Positions 43,064 through 52,302 of a stretch of 64,000 nt of DNA are shown here, piece after piece. Position 1 is the first letter of the stretch. The number at the start of each line of letters is the position of its first letter. The stretch spans positions 160,059 to 224,058 of the forward strand of contig URAU01000001.1 of NCBI GenBank assembly GCA_900545955.1, written 5' to 3'. The translations under genes and the position numbers were made by a program. The notes below the pieces were generated by a model. It was given only the letters and a program-made list of their open reading frames with translations, was not told the origin of the DNA and made no database searches. The stretch is from an uncultured Porphyromonadaceae bacterium. GTDB taxonomy: Bacteria; Bacteroidota; Bacteroidia; Bacteroidales; Muribaculaceae.

Positions 43064-45055
43064 GTGATTGCTGTTCAGAACCTCACGGTGGAATTCAGCG
43101 CCGTGCCTCTCTTCAACAATATAAATTATGTGATTAATCCGCGCGACAGGATTGCCCTTGTGGGCAAGAATGGCGCCGGAAAATCGACAATGCTAAAAAT
43201 CATTGCCGGACTGCAACGTCCTACGTCGGGGCAGGTCGCCGTCCCTGCCGAGACAACCATCGGCTATCTTCCACAGCAGATGAAGCTTGCCGACGAAACT
43301 ACGTTGCTTGAAGAGGTGCGTAAGGCTTTCTCACATATCGACACGATGCAGCGCCATCTCGACGAGATAAACCGTCAGCTGGCAGAACGTACAGACTACG
43401 AGTCTGAGGAATATGCCCGGCTTATTGAGCAGTCTACGACCATTACCGACCGTCTGACAATCGAGCATTCCGAAAATCACGAGGCTGAGATGGAGCGCAC
43501 GCTTATCGGTCTCGGCTTTGTACGCGATGACTTTGACCGCGCCACAGCCGAATTCTCCGGTGGATGGCGCATGCGTATCGAACTTGCGAAACTTCTTCTC
43601 CAGCACCCCGATGTACTCCTTCTCGACGAACCGACCAACCATCTTGACATTGAGTCCATCCAGTGGCTCGAACAGTTCCTGCGATTGAAAGCCAAAGCGG
43701 TGGTACTGGTCAGTCACGACCGTGCGTTCATCGACAATGTCACTACGCGCACCATCGAGATTTCCTGCGGCCGTATTTACGATTATGCCGTAAATTACTC
43801 CAAGTTTGTCGAGCTTCGCAAGGAGCGTATCGAGCAGCAGACGCGTGCATACCTGAATCAGCAGAAAGAGATTGCCGATACCGAGGCTTTTATCGAGCGA
43901 TTCCGTTATAAGGCCACTAAGGCGGTGCAGGTTCAGAGCCGTATGAAAGCTCTTGCGAAAATCGAGCGTATCGAGATCGACGAGGTCGACAATTCTCGTC
44001 TTTCACTCCGCTTCCCTCCGGCTCCGCGTTCGGGCGACTATCCCGTGATTGCCGATAATGTGGGCAAAGCTTATGGCGATCATCAGGTATTCGACCATGC
44101 TACGTTCACAATCTCTCGCGGCGAAAAAGTCGCTTTTGTCGGCAAGAACGGCGAAGGCAAGTCGACGCTCGTAAAGTGTATCATGGGCGAAATCCCTTTC
44201 ACCGGAAGTCTGAAAATCGGCCATAACGTTCAGATCGGATATTTTGCCCAGAATCAGGCTCAGCTTCTTGACGAGTCGATAAGCGTGTTCGATACCATCG
44301 ACCGGGTTGCGACCGGGGATATACGCACTAAGATTCGCGATATACTCGGTGCCTTCATGTTCGGAGGCGAAGCCTCGGATAAAAAGGTGAAGGTACTTTC
44401 CGGTGGAGAAAAGACTCGTCTGGCAATGATTCGTCTGCTTCTTCAGCCGGTGAATCTTCTGATTCTCGACGAGCCAACCAACCATCTCGATATGCGCAGC
44501 AAGGATGTTCTCAAACAGGCCATCAAAGATTTCGACGGCACCGTGATTGTCGTGAGCCATGACCGAGAGTTTCTCGATGGTCTTGTGGAGAAGGTCTATG
44601 AATTTGGGGGTGGCCGGGTGAAGGAATGCCTCGGCGGCATCTATGATTTTCTGGAGAAGAAAAAACTGACGTCGCTTCAGGAACTTGAGTTGAGTAAATC
44701 GCCCGGTGGTGGCGTTCAGGCAGAGCCGGAGCGTAAGGTTGAAGCTGCACCCGCTGCGAGACCGGAGTCTCAGGCCTACGGTCCTGCTCCGCGTAGGCTG
44801 AGCTATGCCGAGCAGAAAGAGCGTGAGAAAATGCTCCGCAAAGCGCGGAAGAAGGTTGAGGATGCAGAAGCCGCTGTGGGAAATCTTGAGAAGGAGATTG
44901 CCGATATTGAGGCTCGGATTGCTTCGGGCGATTTGGGCGACAACGATATATACTCGCTTCATCAGCAGCGCACACGCGAAATGGAGAACGCACTCAGCCT
45001 TTGGGAACTCGCTTCGCAGGAACTCGATGAACTGACCGCTCGGTTTGCCCGGTAG
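43064..45055 (+). CDS. ABC-F family ATPase (second copy, Uup/YdiF-like)
   Basis: A 663-residue soluble twin ATPase. I start it at the GTG beginning VIAVQNLTVEF, since the ABC domain starts there and the long upstream frame only overlaps the cyclo-ligase gene; an ATG is lacking. Walker A motifs are GKNGAGKST and GKNGEGKST; signatures are FSGGWRMRIELAKLL and LSGGEKTRLAMIRLL. The inter-domain arm is followed by a Pro/Ala-rich linker (about 545-585) and a C-terminal coiled coil (about 590-663). It closes the deaminase-protease-folate operon. It is clearly different from the first ABC-F, so the two are not a recent duplication. Confidence 0.92.
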   Translation: MIAVQNLTVEFSAVPLFNNINYVINPRDRIALVGKNGAGKSTMLKIIAGLQRPTSGQVAVPAETTIGYLPQQMKLADETTLLEEVRKAFSHIDTMQRHLDEINRQLAERTDYESEEYARLIEQSTTITDRLTIEHSENHEAEMERTLIGLGFVRDDFDRATAEFSGGWRMRIELAKLLLQHPDVLLLDEPTNHLDIESIQWLEQFLRLKAKAVVLVSHDRAFIDNVTTRTIEISCGRIYDYAVNYSKFVELRKERIEQQTRAYLNQQKEIADTEAFIERFRYKATKAVQVQSRMKALAKIERIEIDEVDNSRLSLRFPPAPRSGDYPVIADNVGKAYGDHQVFDHATFTISRGEKVAFVGKNGEGKSTLVKCIMGEIPFTGSLKIGHNVQIGYFAQNQAQLLDESISVFDTIDRVATGDIRTKIRDILGAFMFGGEASDKKVKVLSGGEKTRLAMIRLLLQPVNLLILDEPTNHLDMRSKDVLKQAIKDFDGTVIVVSHDREFLDGLVEKVYEFGGGRVKECLGGIYDFLEKKKLTSLQELELSKSPGGGVQAEPERKVEAAPAARPESQAYGPAPRRLSYAEQKEREKMLRKARKKVEDAEAAVGNLEKEIADIEARIASGDLGDNDIYSLHQQRTREMENALSLWELASQELDELTARFAR

Positions 45056-45215
45056 GCGCTCTACCGCCGGCTGGGCACGTTGCTCTGATTTATTTTCAGT
45101 GGCGCTCAACCTTTCTTTTATTATAAATGTTAATAGAGTAAACATCGGCAGAATGTATCTTATGACGTCTGCCATCCTGTCTTGAAACATTCTAACTCTA
45201 ACAACTATTTATAAT

Positions 45216-46274
45216 ATGAAAAAGGCTCTATTACTGATGGCTCTCATGGTAGGATGCATGAGCGCTTTCGCACAGAAAATCGACAAAAACGAGCTTAAAG
45301 AGCTTCAGGCTTTCCTGGCTCAGCCCGCTGAAAAACACGCTACCAATGCTGCCGCTCTGAAAATCACCGATGTCAAGGCTCCCGCTACTTGGGAAGGCGT
45401 TACTGTTGAAAACGGCCACATCACCGCTATCGAGTGGGCCGACAAGCATCTGGCCGGTACACTGAATCTGGCCGGCTTCTCCCAGCTCACGAAGCTGAAT
45501 GTTTCCCGCAATGCCCTCACAGCCCTTAATCTGGACGGCTGTGCCAATCTTGCCCGCGTTGACGCCCAGCGCAACAGAATCGCTGAAGTCAATCTCAACG
45601 GTTGCTCCGGTCTCCAGACCCTTAATATCTATAAGAATCGTCTGCCGGAAATCAATATGGCCCAGACTCCACTGATCGAGACCGTTAATATTTCCAACAA
45701 TTATCTCGTGGGTCTTGATGTCGCCAATTCGTCAACTTTAAAGACTCTTAACTGCCAGGGCAATCATCTGGAAATGCTTAAGGTTGAAAACTGCACGAAT
45801 CTTAAAAATCTCTACTGCGGCTACAACAAGCTTACCGGTCTTACCCTTGTTGGTGTCGAGAACCTTCAGAACCTGAATATCGACGACAACGAAATTTCCT
45901 CGCTGATTGTAAGCAATCTCCCCGCACTGAGCACATTCATCTGCTCCGACAACAACATGCAGTCGCTTGCAATGCGTCAGTGCCCCGTGCTCCTCGACCT
46001 AGTTTGCTCTTATAACAATCTCACCACGCTGAGTGTGACCGATTGCCCGCAGCTGATCTTCGTCGACTGCTCCTACAATGACCTTACCCAGCTTACCCTC
46101 TCCAACCAGACTTTCCTGCAGCGTCTGCTTTGCAACAACAACCAGCTCACCATGCTCGACGTTCAGTTCGACCAGGCTCTTACCTACATCAACTGCCGTT
46201 ACAACATGATCACCGACCTCCGCACCGTTGGTTGCAACTCGCTCAGCATGATTGCCTGCCAGTGGAACTACTAA
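45216..46274 (+). CDS. Secreted leucine-rich-repeat protein with 21-residue repeats
   Basis: A 352-residue exported protein. A signal peptide (1-19 or 20, ending AFAQ) is followed by a short helical and beta cap (about 21-90). Then come twelve uninterrupted repeats of exactly 21 residues (91-342) and a truncated thirteenth (343-352, LSMIACQWNY) that ends the protein. Each repeat follows LxxLxCxxNxLtxLxLxxCxx, with an Asn ladder and Cys at two positions in several. There is no lipobox, C-terminal sorting domain or anchor, so it may be periplasmic or secreted. LRRs usually bind proteins or glycans; the partner is unknown. Ends at a strong terminator. Confidence 0.92.
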   Translation: MKKALLLMALMVGCMSAFAQKIDKNELKELQAFLAQPAEKHATNAAALKITDVKAPATWEGVTVENGHITAIEWADKHLAGTLNLAGFSQLTKLNVSRNALTALNLDGCANLARVDAQRNRIAEVNLNGCSGLQTLNIYKNRLPEINMAQTPLIETVNISNNYLVGLDVANSSTLKTLNCQGNHLEMLKVENCTNLKNLYCGYNKLTGLTLVGVENLQNLNIDDNEISSLIVSNLPALSTFICSDNNMQSLAMRQCPVLLDLVCSYNNLTTLSVTDCPQLIFVDCSYNDLTQLTLSNQTFLQRLLCNNNQLTMLDVQFDQALTYINCRYNMITDLRTVGCNSLSMIACQWNY

Positions 46275-46406
46275 GTGGTGATTCCCGGTCCTGAGTTACG
46301 AAGTCAGGATTCATTAGAATCCATTCCTAACTCTCTACAAACAAAACCTGGCCGTTTAACCGGTCGATAGATGCTACAACAGAGCTGAAACATTATATAT
46401 CTTCCC

Positions 46407-46449
46407 GTTGCCGGAAGTGTCTTTACCGACACTTCCGGCAACTTTTTAT
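46407..46449 (+). terminator. Terminator of the LRR gene
   Basis: A perfect 15-pair stem (46407-46421 with 46428-46442), a 6-base loop and TTTTTATT. One of the clearest intrinsic terminators here, 133 bases after the stop. Confidence 0.92.
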
Positions 46450-46479
46450 TCCTCAAGATGTGCCGAATCAATTATTGAA

Positions 46480-47361
46480 TCAATTATTATTGCGGAAATG
46501 CTTCGGACTCGCACCAATCTGTTGCTTGAAGTATTTTCCGAAAGCAGATTGAGTCGGGAAGTTCAACCGGTAGGCTATCTCCTGTACCGACAGGTCGGTA
46601 TACCGGAGCATCATTTTTGCTTCCAGAATCACAAACTCATTAATCCACTCCAATGGCCCCTTCCCGCTATAAGCTTTGATCATGCCCGACAGATATTTGG
46701 GGGTGAGACACATTTTATCGGCATAAAACTGAATCGCACGTTCCTGGCCATGATAGGTATCAAGCAGCGACATGAATTTTTCAAACAATTGTTCTTTGCG
46801 CGATGTCTCGTAGCGGCCGTCTGGCTGAACGGGTTTGTTATAACGGTTCAAAAGTGATATGATTGTGTACGACAGAGCCTGAGCCAGTCCCCGGATTACA
46901 TCGGCATTACCTTCTTCCATATTTTTTTTGAACAGTCGGTAATATGGTTTTAATGACGTAAGTTCATCGCGTGGAACAGCGACAGGCCCGTTGCCACGTA
47001 TGTTCATGTAACTTTGTGCCCTCATCCGGAAGTCAAGCTGCACTTCGCGCAGGTATTCTTCCGATAGAATGATTGCATATCCGCGCACATTTTCGGTTCG
47101 GTGTATCTGAATTATGTCGCCGGAAAAATTCACCAGCAGGTGATTTTCCGCTACGGTGTAGTTTTTGAGATTTATGCTGCATTCTATTATGCCCTGCGTG
47201 CATACCAGCACTGTTGTCGCCCTCAATCTTGCGGGGTGCGAGAACAGACGCATATCGCTCAGGTTGTCGACGAGGAGAATGTGATTGCAATAGCTCACAA
47301 TATCCGGAATATCCTGTTTGAGGACTCGTTCGATTGAAATATCGGTAGGTTCAGTTGCCAT
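46480..47361 (-). CDS. AraC-family transcriptional regulator
   Basis: A 293-residue regulator. The N-terminal part (about 1-170) looks like a cupin-type sensing domain (ECSINLKNYTVAENHLLVNF). The C-terminal double helix-turn-helix (about 195-290) includes KMCLTPKYLSGMIKAYSG and the second-helix signature LSVQEIAYRLNFPTQSAFGKYFKQQIGASPKHFR. It is divergent from the TolC/HlyD/ABC-2 exporter operon and almost surely controls it. A 21-base-period direct repeat in the shared promoter region is the likely binding site. The inducer is unknown. Confidence 0.93.
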   Translation of the reverse strand: MATEPTDISIERVLKQDIPDIVSYCNHILLVDNLSDMRLFSHPARLRATTVLVCTQGIIECSINLKNYTVAENHLLVNFSGDIIQIHRTENVRGYAIILSEEYLREVQLDFRMRAQSYMNIRGNGPVAVPRDELTSLKPYYRLFKKNMEEGNADVIRGLAQALSYTIISLLNRYNKPVQPDGRYETSRKEQLFEKFMSLLDTYHGQERAIQFYADKMCLTPKYLSGMIKAYSGKGPLEWINEFVILEAKMMLRYTDLSVQEIAYRLNFPTQSAFGKYFKQQIGASPKHFRNNN

Positions 47362-47380
47362 TGTTGAAGAATTTACAATA

Positions 47381-47388
47381 CAAATATA
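47381..47388 (-). promoter_or_regulatory. Promoter -7 box for the AraC regulator
   Basis: TATATTTG on the minus strand, 19 bases before the start codon, implying a very short leader. Confidence 0.55.
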
Positions 47389-47426
47389 ACAATAAATCGT
47401 GGAATCTTATGCCATTATTCGATATT

Positions 47427-47460
47427 AAACGATGTTTGCTCCAATACAAACGATGAATGC
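47427..47460 (+). promoter_or_regulatory. Direct-repeat operator for the AraC regulator
   Basis: AAACGATGTTTGC (47427-47439) and AAACGATGAATGC (47448-47460) are 21 bases apart start to start, two helical turns, as in classic AraC half-sites. The second ends four bases before the -33 region of the exporter promoter, the usual place for activation. Confidence 0.7.
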
Positions 47461-47463
47461 GAC

Positions 47464-47494
47464 TTTCCTGAGTATCCTATTGTCACGAACTTTG
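47464..47494 (+). promoter_or_regulatory. Weak promoter of the exporter operon
   Basis: TTTC (47464-47467), 19 bases, then GAACTTTG (47487-47494). Both elements deviate from TTTG/TAnnTTTG, in keeping with a promoter that needs an activator bound just upstream. Confidence 0.5.
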
Positions 47495-47517
47495 CATCGC
47501 AAACAGGACAATGAAAT

Positions 47518-48894
47518 ATGCATTACAGAAAAAATCTTCTTTTGCCTTTAATAATGTCGGTGGTCATATCGGCAGATGCCGCATCGACATCGCTTTCGCT
47601 CGATAGTTGCCGGACACTCGCGCTTGCAAACAACAAGGAATTGCGTGCGGCGGAGATGGAGCGTCGGGCCGCCCATTACGGTAGAAAATCTGCTTTTACG
47701 GCGTATTTGCCAAAAGTCAGCGCCTCCGGAATCTACATGCATACAGACCGGGAACTATCCCTTCTTAGCGACGAGCAGAAGTCCGGTTTGTCCCATATCG
47801 GGTCGGCCCTCTCGGTTCCGGCGCTTAACTCGGTTGGCCAGAGGCTTGTCGATGCTCTCCGTACGGATACGCGAAACATGTATGGAGCGGCGGTTATGCT
47901 CACACAGCCTATATATATGGGTGGAAAAATCAGGGCTTATAATAAAATAGCCGGATATGTAGAGCAAATCGCCGACCACAAATTAGATTTGTGTCTTCAG
48001 GATCTGATTGTTGATGTCGATGAAACTTATTGGAATATTGTAGCATTGACTTCAAAAAAGCATCTTGCTGAAAGTTATCTGAATCTTGTACGGACACTTG
48101 ATTCCGACGTAGAAAAGCTCAAGGCGGAAGGATTCGCCACGGAAGCCGACTGTCTGAGTGTGAAAGTCAAGGTTAATGAGGCGAAAGTAGCCATTATTCA
48201 GGTTGACAACGGCCTTGAGCTTCTGCGTATGCGTTTGTGTCAACTCTGCGGGCTGCCGCTTGACGATGATGTTGTTCCGGCTGATGCAGCGACCTATTCA
48301 GCGGGCAGTTACATGCCTGCCGCTCCGGACGACACTAATTTATGGCTTCAACGGCCGGAATTGTCGGCCGTCGGGAATTCGGTTCGAATCTCCGAGGAAA
48401 AAATTAAGATTGCGCGTTCGGAGTTCCTGCCGTCTGTAGCCCTGACCGGCGGCTATGCCGCAAGCAACCCGTCGGTCTTCAATAGTTTTGAAAAGAAATT
48501 CAAAGGAACCTGGAATATAGGTGTCGCTCTCAATATCCCGATTCTTACATGGGGCGACAGAGCATTTAAGGTCAAATCGGCCAAGGCCGAGGCTATTTCC
48601 GCAAGTTTCCGCTATGATGAACTCAAGGAGAAGATTGAGCTTCAGGTGAATCAGAGCAAGCTAAAACTTAAAGAAGCACAGGAAAAATATCTGACCACTC
48701 TAAGCAGCCAGCGTGAGGCCGACGAGAATCTCCGCTATGCCACGCTGGGATTGAAGGAAGGCGTTATTCCGGTAAGAAATGTTATCGAGGCGCAGACAGC
48801 GTGGCTCTCGGCGAAGACTGGAAATATCAATGCTGAAATTGAACTCCGTCTTGCCGACATTTATTTCAAGCGTGCATTAGGTGTAATCAAGTAA
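47518..48894 (+). CDS. TolC-family outer-membrane channel of an ABC-2-type exporter
   Basis: Outer-membrane duct of the exporter encoded with it. It has 458 residues with a signal peptide (about 1-22, ending ADAA). Typical OEP features follow: LSLDSCRTLALANNKELRAAE near the N-terminus, two long helical repeats, and VGVALNIPI-like strands (LNIPILTWGDRAFKV). First gene of the operon, 16 bases before the HlyD gene, under the AraC-type regulator. Not closely similar to the metal-efflux TolC at 11601-12791. Confidence 0.9.
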   Translation: MHYRKNLLLPLIMSVVISADAASTSLSLDSCRTLALANNKELRAAEMERRAAHYGRKSAFTAYLPKVSASGIYMHTDRELSLLSDEQKSGLSHIGSALSVPALNSVGQRLVDALRTDTRNMYGAAVMLTQPIYMGGKIRAYNKIAGYVEQIADHKLDLCLQDLIVDVDETYWNIVALTSKKHLAESYLNLVRTLDSDVEKLKAEGFATEADCLSVKVKVNEAKVAIIQVDNGLELLRMRLCQLCGLPLDDDVVPADAATYSAGSYMPAAPDDTNLWLQRPELSAVGNSVRISEEKIKIARSEFLPSVALTGGYAASNPSVFNSFEKKFKGTWNIGVALNIPILTWGDRAFKVKSAKAEAISASFRYDELKEKIELQVNQSKLKLKEAQEKYLTTLSSQREADENLRYATLGLKEGVIPVRNVIEAQTAWLSAKTGNINAEIELRLADIYFKRALGVIK

Positions 48895-48909
48895 TCATTA
48901 TTTACAGCA

Positions 48910-49902
48910 ATGAAAAAGAAATCGAAGAATATCAATGTCATCATTGTATGCACGGCTATTATCGTAGCCGTGATAGCCACAGTCATAATCATAGGCCTGT
49001 CAATCCCTGAACCGGAGGAAATCATCCAGGGAGAGGCGGAGACCTCCGATTACCGAGTTTCAAGCAAGGTGCCCGCAAGGATACTTGAAATTAGGGTTGA
49101 GGAAGGCGATATGGTCAGCAAGGGAGATACTCTTGTGGTACTTGAGGCCCCCGACATGAACGCACGGCTCGCGCAGGCCGAAGCGGCGCGCAATGCGGCA
49201 AGAGCACTGGAACAAAAAGCTGAGGCCGGAGTGCGCAGCGAGCAGATTCAGTCGGCGTATGAAGTATGGCAGAAGGCTGTGGCCGGACGTGAGGTTGCCG
49301 AGAAAACCTATAATCGAGTTGAGCGGCTGTGTAAACAGGGCGTAATGGCCGAACAAAAGCGCGATGAGGCTTTTGCCAACTATAAAGCTATGGTGGCTTC
49401 GGAAAATGCCGCAAAGTCTCAATATGAAATGGCAGTCAATGGAACCCGACAGGAGGACCTGAGTGCCGCACGCGCTCAGGTATCGAGGGCAGAAAGCGCC
49501 GTAAGCGAAGTTTCATCTTATATTGATGAAACAGTTCTGCTCGCATCTGCCGATGGTGTCGTGACGGAGATTTTTCCGGAGCCGGGCGAACTTGTCGGTA
49601 GCGGGGCCCCGATAATGAATGTTTCTAAAACCGGTGAAATATGGTTTACGTTCAATGTTCGCGAAGATTTCCTGCCTGGACTTACTGTAGGCACCGAGGC
49701 AGAGGTATATCTTCCGGCATTCGACCGCAATGTAAAGGTGAAAATTTCGCGCATCAAGGATGTCGGGAGTTTCGCCACATGGAAGGCAACCAAGGCACTT
49801 GACAAATTCGATCTCAAGACATTTGAGGTGAAGGCCTGTCCTCTGGAATCATCCGGTTTCGATGGTTTACGCAGCGGTATGTCGGCAATTTTAGTCAGAT
49901 AG
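48910..49902 (+). CDS. HlyD-family membrane-fusion protein
   Basis: Periplasmic adaptor between the ABC-2 permeases and the TolC channel. The 330 residues have an N-terminal TM anchor (about 9-30). The lipoyl half-motifs follow (SSKVPARILEIRVEEGDMVSKGD, later ASADGVVTEIFPEPGELV), enclosing a long coiled coil (about 85-195), then a beta-barrel domain. It resembles YhiI-type adaptors. Five bases separate it from the first permease gene. Confidence 0.92.
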   Translation: MKKKSKNINVIIVCTAIIVAVIATVIIIGLSIPEPEEIIQGEAETSDYRVSSKVPARILEIRVEEGDMVSKGDTLVVLEAPDMNARLAQAEAARNAARALEQKAEAGVRSEQIQSAYEVWQKAVAGREVAEKTYNRVERLCKQGVMAEQKRDEAFANYKAMVASENAAKSQYEMAVNGTRQEDLSAARAQVSRAESAVSEVSSYIDETVLLASADGVVTEIFPEPGELVGSGAPIMNVSKTGEIWFTFNVREDFLPGLTVGTEAEVYLPAFDRNVKVKISRIKDVGSFATWKATKALDKFDLKTFEVKACPLESSGFDGLRSGMSAILVR

Positions 49903-49907
49903 TTTAC

Positions 49908-51080
49908 ATGGATTTTCTAAATCGTATCAGAGACATTTCTATTCGTGAAATCCGAGGATTCTCACACCGTCCGCTGTTCCTGTTCTGTATGGTGGTGGCG
50001 CCATTGGTATGTGCGGTGTTTTTTGTCACGCTCATGGACCGCGGGCTGCCGTCTGATCTTCCCGCAGGTATTGTAGACATGGACAATACCAATATTTCAC
50101 GGACCATCGTGCGCACTGTCGATGCGATGGAGAATGCGAATTTCACTAAATCATATAGCTCTTTTTCTGAAGCGAAGGAAGCTATGCAGCGAGGTGAGAT
50201 ATATGCTTTCTTCTATATACCTGCGGGGACAACCGCGGAGGCGCTTGCCAATCGTCAGCCGACGATTTCCTTCTACACCAACGAGTCCTATTTTGTGCCG
50301 GGCTCTTTGCTAATGAAGGATTTCAGGACTGCCTCCGAACTTGCCGGTCTGGCCTTGACCCGCGAGACGCTATATGCCCGTGGCGCCACCGAGAAAAAAG
50401 CCATGGGCATAATCCAGCCTATCACGATAGAGACGCATCCGTTGAACAATCCTACGCTTGACTATTCCGTGTATCTGAATAATATTATTGTTCCGGGGAT
50501 TCTGATTCTCCTGATAATGTTATCCACCTCCTATACAGTCGGGGTGGAGTGGAAATCGGGCCGCCAGCGTGAGCTATATTCCGTTGCAGGCAATTCGTCG
50601 ACTGTGGCGCTCGTAGGGAAACTGCTTCCGCAGACTCTATGGTTTACTCTGGTATTCATTTTCTATGATGTATACTTCTATAAAATCATGGGGTATCCGT
50701 GTAATGTGCCGATATGGCATATGATGCTGCTCGGATTTGCCACAGTGGTTGCCTCGCAGGCATTCGGTGTTTTTTTCTTCGGAGTATTTCTCGGCCAGAT
50801 GCGAACAGCTATGTGTCTGTGCTCTTTATGGGGAATACTGTCTTTCTCCGTTGCGGGATTTACATATCCGGTCACCGCAATGTCAGGCTTCCTGCAGAAA
50901 CTTTCCTGGTTATTCCCGTTGCGTCATTATTACCTCATTTATGTCAATCAGGCTTTGAACGGGTATTCGATTCTCTACGTCTGGCCTTCGGTGGCCGCTC
51001 TGCTGTGCTTTCTTTTGCTCCCGATTGCCGTTCTTCCGCGTTATAGAACAGCTTTCCTGAAATACAAATACAAAGAATGA
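49908..51080 (+). CDS. ABC-2-type exporter permease, first of two
   Basis: An inner-membrane permease of 390 residues: one N-terminal TM helix (about 22-45), a long periplasmic domain (about 46-175), then five TM helices with the ABC-2 core (LILLIMLSTSYTVGVEWKSGRQRELY). YhhJ/YbhR-like. Encoded directly before a paralogous permease, so the two likely form a heterodimer. No ATP-binding protein is encoded in either permease or in the operon. Confidence 0.9.
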   Translation: MDFLNRIRDISIREIRGFSHRPLFLFCMVVAPLVCAVFFVTLMDRGLPSDLPAGIVDMDNTNISRTIVRTVDAMENANFTKSYSSFSEAKEAMQRGEIYAFFYIPAGTTAEALANRQPTISFYTNESYFVPGSLLMKDFRTASELAGLALTRETLYARGATEKKAMGIIQPITIETHPLNNPTLDYSVYLNNIIVPGILILLIMLSTSYTVGVEWKSGRQRELYSVAGNSSTVALVGKLLPQTLWFTLVFIFYDVYFYKIMGYPCNVPIWHMMLLGFATVVASQAFGVFFFGVFLGQMRTAMCLCSLWGILSFSVAGFTYPVTAMSGFLQKLSWLFPLRHYYLIYVNQALNGYSILYVWPSVAALLCFLLLPIAVLPRYRTAFLKYKYKE

Positions 51081-51084
51081 CAAG

Positions 51085-52281
51085 ATGAAGTCGATATTAA
51101 ACATATTCCAGATCTGGTATCGGGAAATCGGCAACATATTTCGCGACAAGGGCATCATGATATTCATTCTGTTTGTTCCCCTGGCCTATCCGCTGCTATA
51201 CTCTTACGTATATACCAATGAGGTGGTAAGAGAGGTGCCTGTGGCCGTTGTCGACGAAAGTCACAGTGAACTCAGCCGTGAGCTTCTGCGAAAAATGGAC
51301 GCTTCACCCGATATGAAAATCGTGGCCTACTGCGACAATCTTTCAGCAGCGCAGGAGATGATACGCCGTCAGGAAGTGTATGGCATCGTTCGCATTCCTT
51401 CGGATTTTACACGTGAGCTTTGGAAAGGGAACCAGGCCCCTATCGGCCTCTACTGCGATATGTCGAGTATGCTTTATTACAAGGCGCTCCTCCTTACGGC
51501 CACCAATGTTTCGCTTGAGGTCAACAAGGACATCAAAGTGAATCATTATCTACCTTCTATCACCGACCGCCAGGCCGAAATTACCCGGATGCCGATTGAT
51601 TATGATTATGTTCCGCTATATAATCCGCAGAGCGGCTTTGCGGCATTCCTGATACCCCCCGTGCTGATGCTGATTATTCAGCAGACACTTCTTCTGGGAA
51701 TCGGCATGTCGACAGGTAATTCACGGGAACATCACATGGGCAGTGTGATCCCGTTTCATCCATGGTATAAGAATCCCGTTCATATTGTAATCGGGAAGGC
51801 ACTCCCCTATTTTATGCTTTATATTATACTTGGAGTGTATATGTTTGCTGTTGTCACACGACTTTTCACGCTTCCTCAACTCGGACATTATACCACTTTC
51901 ATTGTTTTCCTTGTGCCTTTTGTACTGGCATGTATATTTCTTGCCATGGTACTGTCGTCGTTCATCTACAGGCGTGAGGACTCAATTCTGCTGCTTGTCT
52001 TCCTGTCAGTGCCGATGCTGTTTCTTTCCGGATTGTCGTGGCCTGCGTCGGATATGCCGGCATTCTGGAAATACTTCTCTTATCTTTTTCCGTCGACATT
52101 CGGGATGAACGGCTATGTGCGTATCACATCGTCCGGCGCTCGGCTGAGCGACATCTCGAGTGAATACATCGCGCTCTGGATTCAGGCAGGCGTATATTTC
52201 CTGCTGGCCTGCTGGTTCTACCGTCGTCAGATAAAAGCTCTTTTGACCCGCAAACGTGAAGAAAGTCGGTGCGATAATTAA
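51085..52281 (+). CDS. ABC-2-type exporter permease, second of two
   Basis: A 398-residue paralogue of the preceding permease with the same layout: TM1 (about 20-40), a periplasmic domain (about 41-180) and five C-terminal TM helices including LIIQQTLLLGIGMSTGNSREHH. Four bases separate the two genes. It has no Walker motifs. It is the last gene of the AraC-controlled operon; a degenerate inverted-repeat element follows 21 bases later. Confidence 0.9.
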   Translation: MKSILNIFQIWYREIGNIFRDKGIMIFILFVPLAYPLLYSYVYTNEVVREVPVAVVDESHSELSRELLRKMDASPDMKIVAYCDNLSAAQEMIRRQEVYGIVRIPSDFTRELWKGNQAPIGLYCDMSSMLYYKALLLTATNVSLEVNKDIKVNHYLPSITDRQAEITRMPIDYDYVPLYNPQSGFAAFLIPPVLMLIIQQTLLLGIGMSTGNSREHHMGSVIPFHPWYKNPVHIVIGKALPYFMLYIILGVYMFAVVTRLFTLPQLGHYTTFIVFLVPFVLACIFLAMVLSSFIYRREDSILLLVFLSVPMLFLSGLSWPASDMPAFWKYFSYLFPSTFGMNGYVRITSSGARLSDISSEYIALWIQAGVYFLLACWFYRRQIKALLTRKREESRCDN

Positions 52282-52302
52282 AACCGTTATTCTAAGGGAT
52301 AG

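Noticed and set aside
44003..45190. 395-codon minus-strand ORF inside the second ABC-F gene
   Set aside because: Antisense shadow; the plus strand encodes the complete ATPase domain there.
47427..47460. CRISPR-like repeat pair
   Set aside because: Only two 13-base units with a short spacer; better explained as regulator half-sites. No cas genes or further repeats in the window.
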